Positions 34,214 through 43,138 of a stretch of DNA of 64,000 bases are shown here, in pieces (within the stretch, counting starts at the first letter, position 1; each line of letters begins with the position of its first letter). Source of the stretch: Oscillospiraceae bacterium (GTDB taxonomy: Bacteria; Bacillota; Clostridia; Oscillospirales; Ruminococcaceae); contig SFJO01000004.1 in NCBI GenBank assembly GCA_004555865.1, forward strand, positions 1-64,000. The letters run 5' to 3'. The notes under the pieces are model-generated. The model was not told the origin of the DNA. It searched no databases and was given only the letters and a program-made list of their open reading frames with translations. Both the position numbers and the translations under genes were made by a program.

Positions 34214-35149
34214 TCAGCCCAGCGTTTCGCCCTGGGTCAGGGCCAGCACCTCCAGCGCCGTGCGGGGCGGGTTCACACTCTCGCCGGTGCCGTTCCGAGC
34301 ATAGTCCACGAAATATTCCATCTCCCGCTCATAGCGGCGGTTCACCGGCTCCTCATAGCGGCGCACGGTGCCGTCCTCCAGCGTGAGGGTGCCCGCGCCG
34401 AAATCGGCAGTGACGGTGCCGTTCTCGCAGAACAGCTCGATGCTCCGCCGGTAGGTGCGGCCGAAGTAATCCAGATGCACCTCGGCCAGCAGGCCCGGAT
34501 ACCGGGCAATGTAAACGGACAGATCGTCCGAATCGATCTCCAGATGGCTGAAGGTCCCCTTCAGGTTGTACACCTGGCTGGGCACGCCGAACAGCTCCAC
34601 CAGGTAGTCCCACTCGTGGATCAGATCAATGGTCACGCCGCCGCCCATCTCCCGGTGGGCCGAGTACACGGTGCGGTAGTCCACCCCGGGCCGCCAGTCC
34701 GGCAGGTAGGAGGAGCAGATCACCCGGGCCGAGTAGGGCTTCAGCCGGGGCAGCTCTTCTTTCAGGGCCAGCATGGTGCCGCACCAGCGCATGGGGGCCG
34801 CCACATAGGCCTTCTGGTGCTCGCCCAGCCCCAGGGCCGCCAGGTCGTAGCCGGTGGCCTCAAAGATGGGCTTTTCGATGAACAGGGCCTTTGCCCGGCC
34901 CGCCAGCTTTTGAATGGCCTCGGCGTGCAGGTGGGTGGGGTTGGTGATGAAGGCCAGGTCGTACTCGCCCAGAGCGGCCCAGTCGGTGTACTGGGCGTGC
35001 AGCAGCTCGGCCGCGCCGGGGCGCAGGGGGCGGCTGCCGCTGCGCAGGGCGTCCGCCTGAAGGGGAATGCCCTTTTTCTCACACAGAGCCGTCAGGTTCT
35101 GCAAATGCCGGGTACCGATGGACCCCAGCCCGATGAACAGTGCTTTCAC
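34214..35149 (-). CDS. Gfo/Idh/MocA family oxidoreductase
   Basis: The protein has 311 aa. The Rossmann start KALFIGLGSIGTRHLQNL (GxGxxG at 7-12) is followed by FIEKPIFEA, the EKP cofactor motif (near 94), and a C-terminal Idh-type domain with HREMGGGVTIDLIHEWDY. Family members oxidise, reduce or isomerise nucleotide sugars. Position between neuA and another Gfo/Idh gene suggests it modifies the nonulosonate or a precursor; 15 nt separates the two. Confidence 0.85.
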   Translation of the reverse strand: MKALFIGLGSIGTRHLQNLTALCEKKGIPLQADALRSGSRPLRPGAAELLHAQYTDWAALGEYDLAFITNPTHLHAEAIQKLAGRAKALFIEKPIFEATGYDLAALGLGEHQKAYVAAPMRWCGTMLALKEELPRLKPYSARVICSSYLPDWRPGVDYRTVYSAHREMGGGVTIDLIHEWDYLVELFGVPSQVYNLKGTFSHLEIDSDDLSVYIARYPGLLAEVHLDYFGRTYRRSIELFCENGTVTADFGAGTLTLEDGTVRRYEEPVNRRYEREMEYFVDYARNGTGESVNPPRTALEVLALTQGETLG

Positions 35150-35164
35150 GGTGTTCCTCCCGTT

Positions 35165-36148
35165 TCAAAAGCGCTCGATGCGCTCGATCAGCTCAATGGT
35201 GGCCTGGTCCTTTTCAAAGCTGTATCGGGGCCGCTGGGTGCCGTTCAGCACCCCGAAGAAGTTGGTCAGCTCATCCACGTAGGCGTTTTCCACAATGTTG
35301 TCGCTGTACCGGCTGTCGTGCTCCACGGTCTGGTAGGTGCACACCGGGTTCTTCCGGCCGGTGGCGTGGTCAAAGTGGTACAGGCTGGAAGGGCTGCCCT
35401 CCCAGAACAGGTGCAGGCCCTCGCCGAAGCACTCGAAGTTGCGCACGGCCTTGGGGCTGACCACATCGGCGGCCAAAAAGCCCTTGGTGCCGTTTTCGTG
35501 GCGCAGGGTGACAAACCAGCTGTCCGGATAGGGCAGCTCCAGGTCGCTGAGCTTGTCCTTTTCCACATACACGCTCTTCACCGGGCCGAAGGCGTCCAGC
35601 AGCCAGGGCAGATCAATGCCGAAGATCTCCCGCACGCCGCTGGTGCGCTTGTCGCCCACAAAGAAGTTCTTGTAGTTCTCCCAGGGGTGCCAGTCGGGCA
35701 GGTACTGGCCGATGTGGTAGATGTAGTTCACCGGCTTTTTGAACTGGGCCACCTGCTGCTTGATGTATTGGGTCTCGCCCCGATACAGCATGGTGCTGGA
35801 CAGGAACAGCGGCAGCCCCTTGGCCTTGGCCTTGGCCATGTTTTCGGCGTAGCCGTCGCTCACCAGATTCAGCTCGGTGAACACGGGCAGGCCCTCGTCC
35901 AGCAGCTGGCCGATGATGCCGCTGTGGGTGATGGGGGCGGTGCACACCAGCGCCGCGTCCGGGTGCCGGGCCGCCACCGCCGAGGGAATGTCCGGATAGG
36001 CGTCGATGCCCAGCCGCCGTACCTCCTCGCCGGTGCGGCGCTCCTCGCTCAGGTCCACGCCGCACAGCTCAATGGAAGCGTCAATGCCCTTGGCCAGCCG
36101 GGCGCGGCGTTTGCCCATGCTGCCCAGGCCCACGATCAAAAGTTTCAT
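35165..36148 (-). CDS. Gfo/Idh/MocA family oxidoreductase
   Basis: The protein has 327 aa from ATG 36148 (AGAAGGG upstream); the frame to 36289 adds an unsupported extension. Rossmann motif GLGSMGKRRARL at 7-18. The usual EKP is replaced by TELNL (near residue 92), so cofactor use or chemistry may differ. The substrate domain has GIDLPWLLDAFGP and a closing TQRPRYSFEKDQATIELIERI. Low identity to its neighbour argues for two different steps rather than a recent duplicate. It lies 183 nt downstream of the NeuC gene. Confidence 0.8.
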   Translation of the reverse strand: MKLLIVGLGSMGKRRARLAKGIDASIELCGVDLSEERRTGEEVRRLGIDAYPDIPSAVAARHPDAALVCTAPITHSGIIGQLLDEGLPVFTELNLVSDGYAENMAKAKAKGLPLFLSSTMLYRGETQYIKQQVAQFKKPVNYIYHIGQYLPDWHPWENYKNFFVGDKRTSGVREIFGIDLPWLLDAFGPVKSVYVEKDKLSDLELPYPDSWFVTLRHENGTKGFLAADVVSPKAVRNFECFGEGLHLFWEGSPSSLYHFDHATGRKNPVCTYQTVEHDSRYSDNIVENAYVDELTNFFGVLNGTQRPRYSFEKDQATIELIERIERF

Positions 36149-36283
36149 ATCCGTTTTCCCTTCTGTTGGTGTTTTTTGGGGGGCGGCGTTTCTGCCTGGC
36201 CCGCCCGCTTTTTGCGCGTATGCGTGTAGATATGCCTGTGATTTGCAGCGCGCCCGCGCGTTATACACGCCGTATTTTCGGTT

Positions 36284-36307
36284 CTGCATATTTATGAATT
36301 TATGCAG
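36284..36307. repeat. Inverted repeat between neuC and the Gfo/Idh pair
   Basis: CTGCATA (36284-36290) and TATGCAG (36301-36307), perfect 7-bp arms with a 10-nt AT-rich centre. It may be a hairpin that tunes expression within the operon, or an operator for an internal promoter. The remainder of 36149-36331 holds no gene. Confidence 0.5.
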
Positions 36308-36331
36308 CTTGACCCCTGCGAGAATTTTTTC

Positions 36332-37567
36332 TCACGCCTGCTTTTGCTCTTCGGCCGGCTCGGCAGGGTTTTTCCAGTGCTCCGGCACCGGCCCGTCGTA
36401 GAAGCGTTTCGGCACGCCCAGGGTGGGGCTGTTCAGCCAGGCCTCCAGCACCCGGGCCATGCGCAGGCTGGTCGGCCCGCCGTTGTAGGGGCTGCGGGCC
36501 GTGCGGGCCTTCGCCGCAAATTCCGGGCTGCGGGCCGTGGCCAGCGCCCCGGCAATGGCCGCCTCTTCGGCCGGGCAGCACAGCACGTTGCCGCACACAA
36601 TGCGCCCCGCCTGCCGCTGGCCGATGTTCACCGTGGGCACCCCGAAGGTGGGGGTTTCCACCACGCCGCTGGAGGAGTTGCCCGCCACCAGCGCGCAGGC
36701 CCGCAGGGCGGACACATACCGCACCACCCCCAGGCTGGTGAAGGCCGCAGCCTTGTCCGGCCGGGCGGCTGCCCATTCGTCCCACAGGGCGTTGATGTCC
36801 CGGCCGCCTGCGTCCGCGTTGGATTTGGTGATGAGCCAGTGCAGCCCCTCCGTGCGGTCCATGGCCGCCAGCAGGGCCTGCATCTGGGCCATGGGGTCTG
36901 CGCCGCCCGCCGTTTCCGGGTGGAAGGTCACCAGCGCAAAGGGCTGCTCGCCCCAGGCCGTCAGGCCCAGGTTTTCCAGCAGCTGCGCCCGGCTCAGGGT
37001 GGGCAGCGTGCGCAGGTTTTCGTCCCCCAGGCCGCCCAGCTGGTAGACGGTTTCGGGGGCTTCCCCCATGCGGATGACCCGGGCCGCGTATTCGTCGCAG
37101 CTGGGGAAGTGCAGCGCGGCGATCTTGGTGATGCAGTGGCGGTAGTATTCGTCCGCCGCGCCCAGCGTCACGTCGCCGCCGCTGATGTGGGCCACCGGCA
37201 CCCGCTGCATGGCTGCCGCCTGGGCCGCCGCAAAAATCTCGTACCGGTCGCCCAGAACCAGCACCCCGTCGGGGCGGTTTTGTTCAAACCAGGCCGCAAA
37301 GCCCTCCAGCGCGCGGCACACCGCATGGGCGGTGGCCAGCGGGCCGGTCTCGCCGGTGAGGATGGGAATGCGGGCGGCAATGGGCACGCCGTCCGCCTCG
37401 ATTTCCCTCACGGTGCTGCCGTATTCCGGGGCCAGATGCGCCCCGGTGACCAGCAGCGCCGCGTTCAGGTTATCCCGCCGGGTCAGGCACTGGATCACCG
37501 GCCGAAGCAGACCGTACTCCGCCCGGGTGCCGGTGACGATCGCCAGCGTTTTTTTCTTCGTTTCCAT
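36332..37567 (-). CDS. neuC: UDP-N-acetylglucosamine 2-epimerase, hydrolysing (NeuC/LegG)
   Basis: The protein has 411 aa. GT-B-like epimerase 2 fold with VTGTRAEYGLLRPVIQ (residues about 11-26), VLGDRYEIFAAAQAA and HISGGDVTLGAADEYYRH, then a C-terminal NSSSGVVETPTFGVPTVNIGQRQAGR, which is the nucleotide-binding signature. The enzyme releases the nucleotide and inverts C2 to give the six-carbon precursor for NeuB. The start ATG 37567 follows GAAGGAGGG. It lies 29 nt after a GT-C gene and precedes two Gfo/Idh genes. Confidence 0.92.
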   Translation of the reverse strand: METKKKTLAIVTGTRAEYGLLRPVIQCLTRRDNLNAALLVTGAHLAPEYGSTVREIEADGVPIAARIPILTGETGPLATAHAVCRALEGFAAWFEQNRPDGVLVLGDRYEIFAAAQAAAMQRVPVAHISGGDVTLGAADEYYRHCITKIAALHFPSCDEYAARVIRMGEAPETVYQLGGLGDENLRTLPTLSRAQLLENLGLTAWGEQPFALVTFHPETAGGADPMAQMQALLAAMDRTEGLHWLITKSNADAGGRDINALWDEWAAARPDKAAAFTSLGVVRYVSALRACALVAGNSSSGVVETPTFGVPTVNIGQRQAGRIVCGNVLCCPAEEAAIAGALATARSPEFAAKARTARSPYNGGPTSLRMARVLEAWLNSPTLGVPKRFYDGPVPEHWKNPAEPAEEQKQA

Positions 37568-37596
37568 AGGCCCTCCTTCGGGCTGCCGCCCCGCAT

Positions 37597-39474
37597 TCAG
37601 GGCTGCGCCAAGGCCAGGCGCACGTCCCCGTCCGTATGCTCCACCCGGTACAGGGTATCCTCCAGAATCGGGCCGTCAAACAGGCTGCCCGCCGTGGCAG
37701 TGAAATTTTCCGGCGCGCGGCACAGATACAGATAGGTGCTGCCCGCCAGTGCCGAGGCCCACTGCCGGGCATTGTCGTAGCCGCCGGTCGTCCAGCTGTC
37801 GATGGGGGCAAACTCCAGCGCCAGGGCAAGCCGGTCGTAGTCGCCGCTCCATTCGCTCACGCCCTGGCCCAGAACCAGGCACACCCGGTCGCTGTTCGGG
37901 TCCATGTCCAACGCCGTCTCCAGGCCGGTGGCCGGCTGGGAGAAGGCCCGATCCGCATTGAAGCGCTGGGTGGCGTCAAAGCAGAAGGGCGGCACCAGCG
38001 CGCGGACGTAGTAGGGGTCCCGCAGAAGCAGGGCTGAAGCCGCAAAGCACACCGCCAGAAACACCGGCGGGCCCGCGTTCTTTTTCTTGTTGCGGGGGGT
38101 AGGGGCCGCCAGACTCAGGTTTGCCAGCAGCATGGCCCCGCTGAACCACCCCGCCGCCAGATAGGTGTAGAGATACCGCTCCATGCTGGGCACGTTGGGG
38201 TCTGCCCCGAAGCCGCTGTACAGGTACAGATACAGCAGGCAGGCCGCATAGATGCCGAAGCCCACCCACAGGGCAACCGCAGCTGCGATGGCCGGCTTTT
38301 TGCGGCCGCTGCGCTTGCCCCAGTAAAAATACACCGTGCCGATGCCCGCGCCCCACAGATAATAGCGCTTGGAGCCGAACAGCAGCTTGCAGAAGTTGTG
38401 CAGGCACTGGGTATAAGGCGAATCCGCGTCGCCCAGCTCCTCCAGCAGGTCGGCCAAGCCCTCTTCCAGCGAGATGTCCGGCATCACCCAGGCGTCGGGG
38501 CTGCCGTACAGGGTGCGGTACATCACCCAGCTCTGGCGCAGCAGCAGGCCGAACAGCAGCATGGCCACCGGCACCGCCAGCAGGCGCATCCAGGCCGCCC
38601 GGTTTTTGGGCCGCCCGTCCCGGGTCAGCCGCACAACCAGAATCACCGCCAGGGCAAAGCCCAGCATGGCCAGGCCGGTCTCCTTAACCAGCGTCAGAGT
38701 GCCCGCACCAAGGCACAGGCTGATCAGGTCGCTCTGATCCAGCCGGTCGGTGTGCAGGGCCGTAAAGATCAGATAGGCCGTCAGCAGGGCCAGCAGCATA
38801 TCCACGTACACAATGGTGTACACCCGCTCGTAGAACACCACCGGGAACGCCAGCAGCGCGCCCCCCAGCAGCAGGGTCTTCCACCACTGGCGGCGGCTGG
38901 CGCAGCGCAGGGCCGGCAGCAGGCAGCTGGTCATCAGCACATCCAGCCCAAACACAGCGGCCGCCTCCCACTGCTGCCCGGCAAAGCGGGCAAAGAAGTA
39001 CTCAAACAGGCTGCTGGCCGGGGGATAGCCCCGGAAGGTGGTGGTGGAGGGCCGCACGCAGTGGTGCTTGTCCAGCGTGATCATGTTCTTCACCGCCAGG
39101 CCCCAGTGGCTCAGATCGTCCCAGGCGCTCAGGCGGCGGCCCCAGGCCAGGCACAGCAGCCAGACCCCAATCAGGGCAAAGCCGCCCAGTGCCCAGCCCC
39201 AGCGGCGGGCCAGCCGCTTTTTGTTGCCGCTGCCATCCGGCCCGGCGGGCGAGGCCCAGCTGACCGCCAGATACACCGCCCCGGCCCCGGCACACAGCCA
39301 CACCAGCCCCATGCCGATGAGCAGGTTGCCCAGCAGCCCGCCCAGATACAGCAGCAAAATGACAAAGAAAGCCGCCGGGGCAGCGGTCTCCACCGGTTTT
39401 TTATTCATCAGTGCGGCCAGCGCAAACACCAGCACCAGCCAGACGGCCCATTGGCCGATTACCGTCATCGCCAT
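37597..39474 (-). CDS. Polytopic GT-C-like membrane protein, paralogue of the 43-48 kb pair
   Basis: The protein has 625 aa with about 12 hydrophobic segments. The first extracytoplasmic loop has SAWDDLSHWGLAVKNM (about residue 115), matching WDEFSFWG/FDEMSFWG in the proteins at 46368-48455 and 43756-45753. The C-terminal extracellular part ends with GSLFDGPI and an LYRV motif, also shared. It is embedded between NeuB and NeuC genes, so it may transfer the nonulosonate or another sugar outside the membrane. No small two-pass partner lies next to this copy. Confidence 0.65.
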   Translation of the reverse strand: MAMTVIGQWAVWLVLVFALAALMNKKPVETAAPAAFFVILLLYLGGLLGNLLIGMGLVWLCAGAGAVYLAVSWASPAGPDGSGNKKRLARRWGWALGGFALIGVWLLCLAWGRRLSAWDDLSHWGLAVKNMITLDKHHCVRPSTTTFRGYPPASSLFEYFFARFAGQQWEAAAVFGLDVLMTSCLLPALRCASRRQWWKTLLLGGALLAFPVVFYERVYTIVYVDMLLALLTAYLIFTALHTDRLDQSDLISLCLGAGTLTLVKETGLAMLGFALAVILVVRLTRDGRPKNRAAWMRLLAVPVAMLLFGLLLRQSWVMYRTLYGSPDAWVMPDISLEEGLADLLEELGDADSPYTQCLHNFCKLLFGSKRYYLWGAGIGTVYFYWGKRSGRKKPAIAAAVALWVGFGIYAACLLYLYLYSGFGADPNVPSMERYLYTYLAAGWFSGAMLLANLSLAAPTPRNKKKNAGPPVFLAVCFAASALLLRDPYYVRALVPPFCFDATQRFNADRAFSQPATGLETALDMDPNSDRVCLVLGQGVSEWSGDYDRLALALEFAPIDSWTTGGYDNARQWASALAGSTYLYLCRAPENFTATAGSLFDGPILEDTLYRVEHTDGDVRLALAQP

Positions 39475-39539
39475 CGGTATACATCCCCCTTCTCGTCCGT
39501 TTTGTTCCGCGGGCCGTTCTGCCCGCGCATTCCGCCCGC

Positions 39540-40538
39540 TCAGCGCAGACGGATCGGCTCGTCCTCCGCAAAATCAAATGCCGCCTCGGTGCCCAGCACC
39601 TCATACCAGCGCATGGGGCTTACCCCATCGCCGGGGCGCTTGGTGGTCAGGTTTTCGGCGGTGAACACCTCGCCCTTTTTGATGGGCCGCGCCGCCACAA
39701 TGCTCTTGCGGGCAACGGCCTTGTTCTTGGCCTCGCTGGGGCTTACCTGCTTTTTGCCGCTGCCCATGGCCACCTCAATGCGGCGCACCGCCTGCACCAT
39801 GGCCCGCAGCTCCTCCGGGTTCAGGCTGGCCTTCTGGTCGGGGCCGGGCAGGTTCTTGTCCAGCGTAAAGTGCTTTTCGATCACCACGGCGCCCAGGGCC
39901 GCGGCGGCCACGTCGCACTCCCAGCCGGTGGTGTGGTCCGAAAGGCCCACCGGCAGGCCGAACTGGTCCGCCAGATCCAGCATGGCTCCCAGGTTTGCGT
40001 CCTCATAGGGGGTGGGGTACTCGGTGTTGCAGTGCAGCAGCACCACGCCGGGGCAGCCCGCGTCCTCCAGAACGGTGAGGGCGTCCTCCACCTCGCTGAG
40101 GATGCTCATGCCCGTGGAGAGGATGACCGGGGTTTTGGTGCGGCCCACCGCTTCCAGATAGGGCAGGTTGGTGATCTCGCCGCTGGGCACCTTCATCCAG
40201 GGCAGCTTCAGCGAACCCAGAAACTCCACGCTGGGAATGTCAAAGGGGGCGGAGAGGTACTGAATGCCGATGGAATCGCAGTACTCCTTCAGCTCTTTGT
40301 GGGCCGCAAAATCGAAGTGCAGTCTGCGCACCATTTCCAGCTGGCTCTCCTGCTCGCCGGTGGTTTTTTTCTGGTATTCGGCCTTCTGGGCAAACTTGCT
40401 GATCACCAGCTCGGGCACGGCGGTCTGGTACTTCACCGCATCGGCGCCGCACTCCTTGGCCACCCGCGCCAGCTCCTTGGCCATTTCCAGGCTGCCGTTG
40501 TGGTTCACACCCGCCTCTGCCACAATATAAACAGACAT
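39540..40538 (-). CDS. neuB: N-acetylneuraminate/legionaminate synthase
   Basis: The protein has 332 aa, a TIM-barrel NeuB domain (start AEAGVNHNGSLEMAKEL, residues 7-23; KYQTAVPE; LSTGMSILSEVEDAL; GLSDHTTGWE) followed by a SAF antifreeze-like domain (about 270-332, ARKSIVAARPIKKGEVF). It condenses a C6 sugar with phosphoenolpyruvate to form a C9 acid. The start ATG 40538 has AAGGAGC upstream. The sequence alone does not separate neuraminate from legionaminate synthase; the LegB/LegC genes of the cluster favour legionaminate-like products. Confidence 0.92.
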   Translation of the reverse strand: MSVYIVAEAGVNHNGSLEMAKELARVAKECGADAVKYQTAVPELVISKFAQKAEYQKKTTGEQESQLEMVRRLHFDFAAHKELKEYCDSIGIQYLSAPFDIPSVEFLGSLKLPWMKVPSGEITNLPYLEAVGRTKTPVILSTGMSILSEVEDALTVLEDAGCPGVVLLHCNTEYPTPYEDANLGAMLDLADQFGLPVGLSDHTTGWECDVAAAALGAVVIEKHFTLDKNLPGPDQKASLNPEELRAMVQAVRRIEVAMGSGKKQVSPSEAKNKAVARKSIVAARPIKKGEVFTAENLTTKRPGDGVSPMRWYEVLGTEAAFDFAEDEPIRLR

Positions 40539-40679
40539 AATGGTTGCTCCTTATACGTTTTTTCAAAATGCGTCCGGGCAGACAAAAGGCCACCGGCCGG
40601 GAATCGGCTCGCCCGCCCGGCGGCCCGTTGTGCCGCATGGTTGATTTTGCCCCGCCGGGGCCGTTGCTTATTCCGGCGC

Positions 40680-41765
40680 TCAGGTCTGGCTCTGGCTCTC
40701 CAGACGGCGGCGCATGGCATCCAGCTCTTCGATCTGGCCCATGTCCATCCAGCTGCTCTCGCTGATGGGGTACACCCCCACCCGGCGGCCCATGGCCCGG
40801 TATTTGTCGATGATGTCGGTGAAGCCCTGCTTCTTGCCGTCCTCCAGGTCCCGAATGACCTCCGGCTCCACCACATACACGCCGGTGTTGGTAAGGAAGT
40901 TCATCTCCGGTTTTTCCCGCATGGCCTGAATCTCGCCGCCTTCGCCCAGCTCGATCACGCCGTAGGGCACGGTAAAGTGCTTGAAGGCGCACACCATGGT
41001 GATCACGTTGCCCTGGGCCTTGTGGTGGTTGTAAATGTCGCCGAAGTCGGCGTCAATGAGAATGTCGCAGTTGGACAGGAAGAAGGTGGAGTCGATCTGG
41101 CCCTTCAGCAGGCACAGCCCGCCGCCGGTACCCAGCGGCTGCTCCTCCTCCACATACTGCACGGTGTAGTCCTTTTCCAACTCGTTGAAATAGGATTTGA
41201 TCATGCCTTTTTTGTAGTTCACCACCAGGCGGAAGTCGGTGCAGCCGAAGCCCCGGAAACGGTGGATGATGTGCTCCAGAATGGGCATCTCCCCCACGGG
41301 GATCAGGGGCTTGGGCAGGATCTTGGTATAGGGGTACAGCCGGGTGCCCAGCCCGCCCGCCATGATGACCACCGGCAGCCCGGCCTGACGGCGGTTGTCC
41401 AGGTTCACGCCCTGGGCAAACACCACATCGGTCAGGCGGCCCTTCCGGTCCACCAGGGGCACCGCGTCGATGGTGTATTTCTGCATCAGGGCCTTCGCCT
41501 CGCCGCGGCGGCTCAAAGGCAGGCTCTTGGGGTGGTAGTTCACGGCGTTTTTCACCGGGTCTTCCAGCCCGCCGCCCCGCAGAATGTGCTTGCGCAGGTC
41601 ACCGTCGGTCACAACGCCCCGCAGCACCTTTTCCTCGCTGGCGATGAACAGGATGCGCTGGCCGGTCTCGTCCAGCTTCTTCATGGTATCCAGCACGGTG
41701 ATCTCTTCGCTGATGCACAAAGCATCCAGCTGCAAGGGCCGGCTGGCCGCTGCCGGGGCGCTCAC
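40680..41765 (-). CDS. CBS-domain nucleotidyltransferase, PtmE-like
   Basis: The protein has 361 aa from GTG 41765, which overlaps the LegC stop (GTGA); an upstream TTG (41798) lacks a site. Two CBS repeats (about 10-120: ITVLDTMKKLDE, VVTDGDLRKHI, KYTIDAVPLVD) precede a sugar nucleotidyltransferase domain (about 130-355: MAGGLGTRLYPYTKILPKPLIPVG). This architecture is that of PtmE, the glucosamine-1-phosphate guanylyltransferase of the GDP-sugar legionaminate route in Campylobacter. If so, the pathway runs on GDP-GlcNAc. The match is by architecture only. Confidence 0.85.
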   Translation of the reverse strand: MSAPAAASRPLQLDALCISEEITVLDTMKKLDETGQRILFIASEEKVLRGVVTDGDLRKHILRGGGLEDPVKNAVNYHPKSLPLSRRGEAKALMQKYTIDAVPLVDRKGRLTDVVFAQGVNLDNRRQAGLPVVIMAGGLGTRLYPYTKILPKPLIPVGEMPILEHIIHRFRGFGCTDFRLVVNYKKGMIKSYFNELEKDYTVQYVEEEQPLGTGGGLCLLKGQIDSTFFLSNCDILIDADFGDIYNHHKAQGNVITMVCAFKHFTVPYGVIELGEGGEIQAMREKPEMNFLTNTGVYVVEPEVIRDLEDGKKQGFTDIIDKYRAMGRRVGVYPISESSWMDMGQIEELDAMRRRLESQSQT

Positions 41766-42925
41766 AGACTCAGCAGCAGGTCGATCACCCGCTGGCAATC
41801 TTCCCGCGTCAGGTTGGTGGAACAGGGCAGGTTCACAATGCGCTTGCGGTACTCCTCGGCCTTTTCCAGCCCATAGGCCTGGCTGCCGGGGTAATCGGCC
41901 TGCTCATGGATCAGGGCCCACACCGGGCGGGTCTGGATCTTTTCCTTCTGCAGGGCCGCAATCAGGCTGTCCCGGTCGTGGCGGTCGTCCTCCAGATACA
42001 GGCTGTAGAACCACTTGTTGGGGCGCACGCCGTTCTCGTCAAAGTCCAGAATGCGGTAGCCGTTTTTTCCGTCCAGCGCATCCTTGTACATCTGCCACAT
42101 GGCGTGCTTGTGGGCAATGAAGCCCTCCAGCTCCTCGATCTGGGCCAGGCCCAGGGCCGCCTGCAGGTTGGTCATGCGGTAGTTGTAGCCCACCTCATCG
42201 TGCAAAAACTGCAGCTCATCCGCCTTGGCCTGGGTAGAAAGATGCTTTGCGTGCTCGGCCCAGTCGGGATGGTTGGAAACCACCATGCCGCCCGCGCCGG
42301 TGGTGATGATCTTGTTGCCGTTGAAGCTGTACACGCCCACATCGCCGATGGTGCCGGCGAACTTGCCCTTCAGGGGGCCTTCGGTGTAATGGGTGCCCAG
42401 CGCCTCGGTGGCGTCCTCAATCAGAATCAGGTGGTACTTCTCGGCCAGCGCCAGAAACGCCGGCATATCGGCCATGTTGCCGAACACGTGCACCACCACA
42501 ATGGCCTTCACATGGGCGCCGGTTGCCTTGTCGATCAGGCGCTCGCCCTGCAATTCGCACCGTTCGGCGCAGAACCGCTCGGCGGCGGCGGGGTCCATGC
42601 ACAGGCTGTCGTCACAGCCGATGAACACCGGCTCGGCCCCCACATAGCGGGTGGTGGGGTTCACCGCCGCGATGAAGGTCAGGGTGGGCACCAGAACCTC
42701 GTCGCCCTTGCCCAGGCCCGCCACCATGGCGGCCAGATGCAGGCCGGAGGAGCCGCTGTTGCAGGCCACGGCCCGGGGCATTCCCACATAGTGCGCGATG
42801 GCGTTCTCAAAGTCGCCCACCTTGCTGCCGCCGGTGGACACCCATTCGCTGACCACCGCTTCGTTTACATATTCCTTTTCATTGCCCTGAAAGTTGGGCA
42901 CGGACAGGGGAATAAAGCTCGCCAT
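41762..42925 (-). CDS. legC: LegC-type PLP sugar aminotransferase
   Basis: The protein has 387 aa from ATG 42925 (AAGAAGG upstream). DegT/DnrJ/EryC1 family: NSGSSGLHLAAMVAGLGKGDEV at about 55-76, IEDATEALGTHY, and PLP Lys in SFNGNKIITTGAGGM. LegC proteins place the amino group at C4 of the 4-keto sugar made by LegB. It is the first gene of the nonulosonate operon here and overlaps the nucleotidyltransferase gene. LegB is encoded 7 kb upstream on the same strand, with five membrane protein genes between. Confidence 0.9.
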   Translation of the reverse strand: MASFIPLSVPNFQGNEKEYVNEAVVSEWVSTGGSKVGDFENAIAHYVGMPRAVACNSGSSGLHLAAMVAGLGKGDEVLVPTLTFIAAVNPTTRYVGAEPVFIGCDDSLCMDPAAAERFCAERCELQGERLIDKATGAHVKAIVVVHVFGNMADMPAFLALAEKYHLILIEDATEALGTHYTEGPLKGKFAGTIGDVGVYSFNGNKIITTGAGGMVVSNHPDWAEHAKHLSTQAKADELQFLHDEVGYNYRMTNLQAALGLAQIEELEGFIAHKHAMWQMYKDALDGKNGYRILDFDENGVRPNKWFYSLYLEDDRHDRDSLIAALQKEKIQTRPVWALIHEQADYPGSQAYGLEKAEEYRKRIVNLPCSTNLTREDCQRVIDLLLSL

Positions 42926-42998
42926 ATGTACAAACCTTCTTTCTTGTGCTTGTTGACTGGCCCGGCCCACCCCGCCGGGCATCCTGCGTCATGCCCTT

Positions 42999-43004
42999 AT
43001 TGTA
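42999..43004 (-). promoter_or_regulatory. Probable -10 of the legC operon
   Basis: TACAAT on the minus strand about 74 nt before the legC ATG, in an AT-rich stretch (42990-43080) that stands out from its surroundings. No convincing -35 is 17 nt away, so it may need an activator or be weak. Confidence 0.4.
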
Positions 43005-43138
43005 CCGCATTTTTGGGCAGAGCTGATAAACAATTTGTAATTTTTCCGGATTTTTGTGCAATTCCTTTGACAGGTTAAAGCCTTACCCCGCAAACGGGGG
43101 GGCGCTGCGCCCGCCGCAGGCCGCCGCGGGTGCGCCGC

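Noticed and set aside
33290..36229. A 979-codon open frame on the plus strand, and similar long frames at 46650-49490 and 51264-53984
   Set aside because: They lie opposite well-recognised genes, have His/Gln/Gly-rich translations without domains and no ribosome binding sites. They are antisense shadows of high-GC genes.
41766..41798. TTG start adding 11 residues to the PtmE-like protein
   Set aside because: It lies within legC without a ribosome binding site. The GTG at 41765 makes the classical 4-nt overlap with the legC stop.
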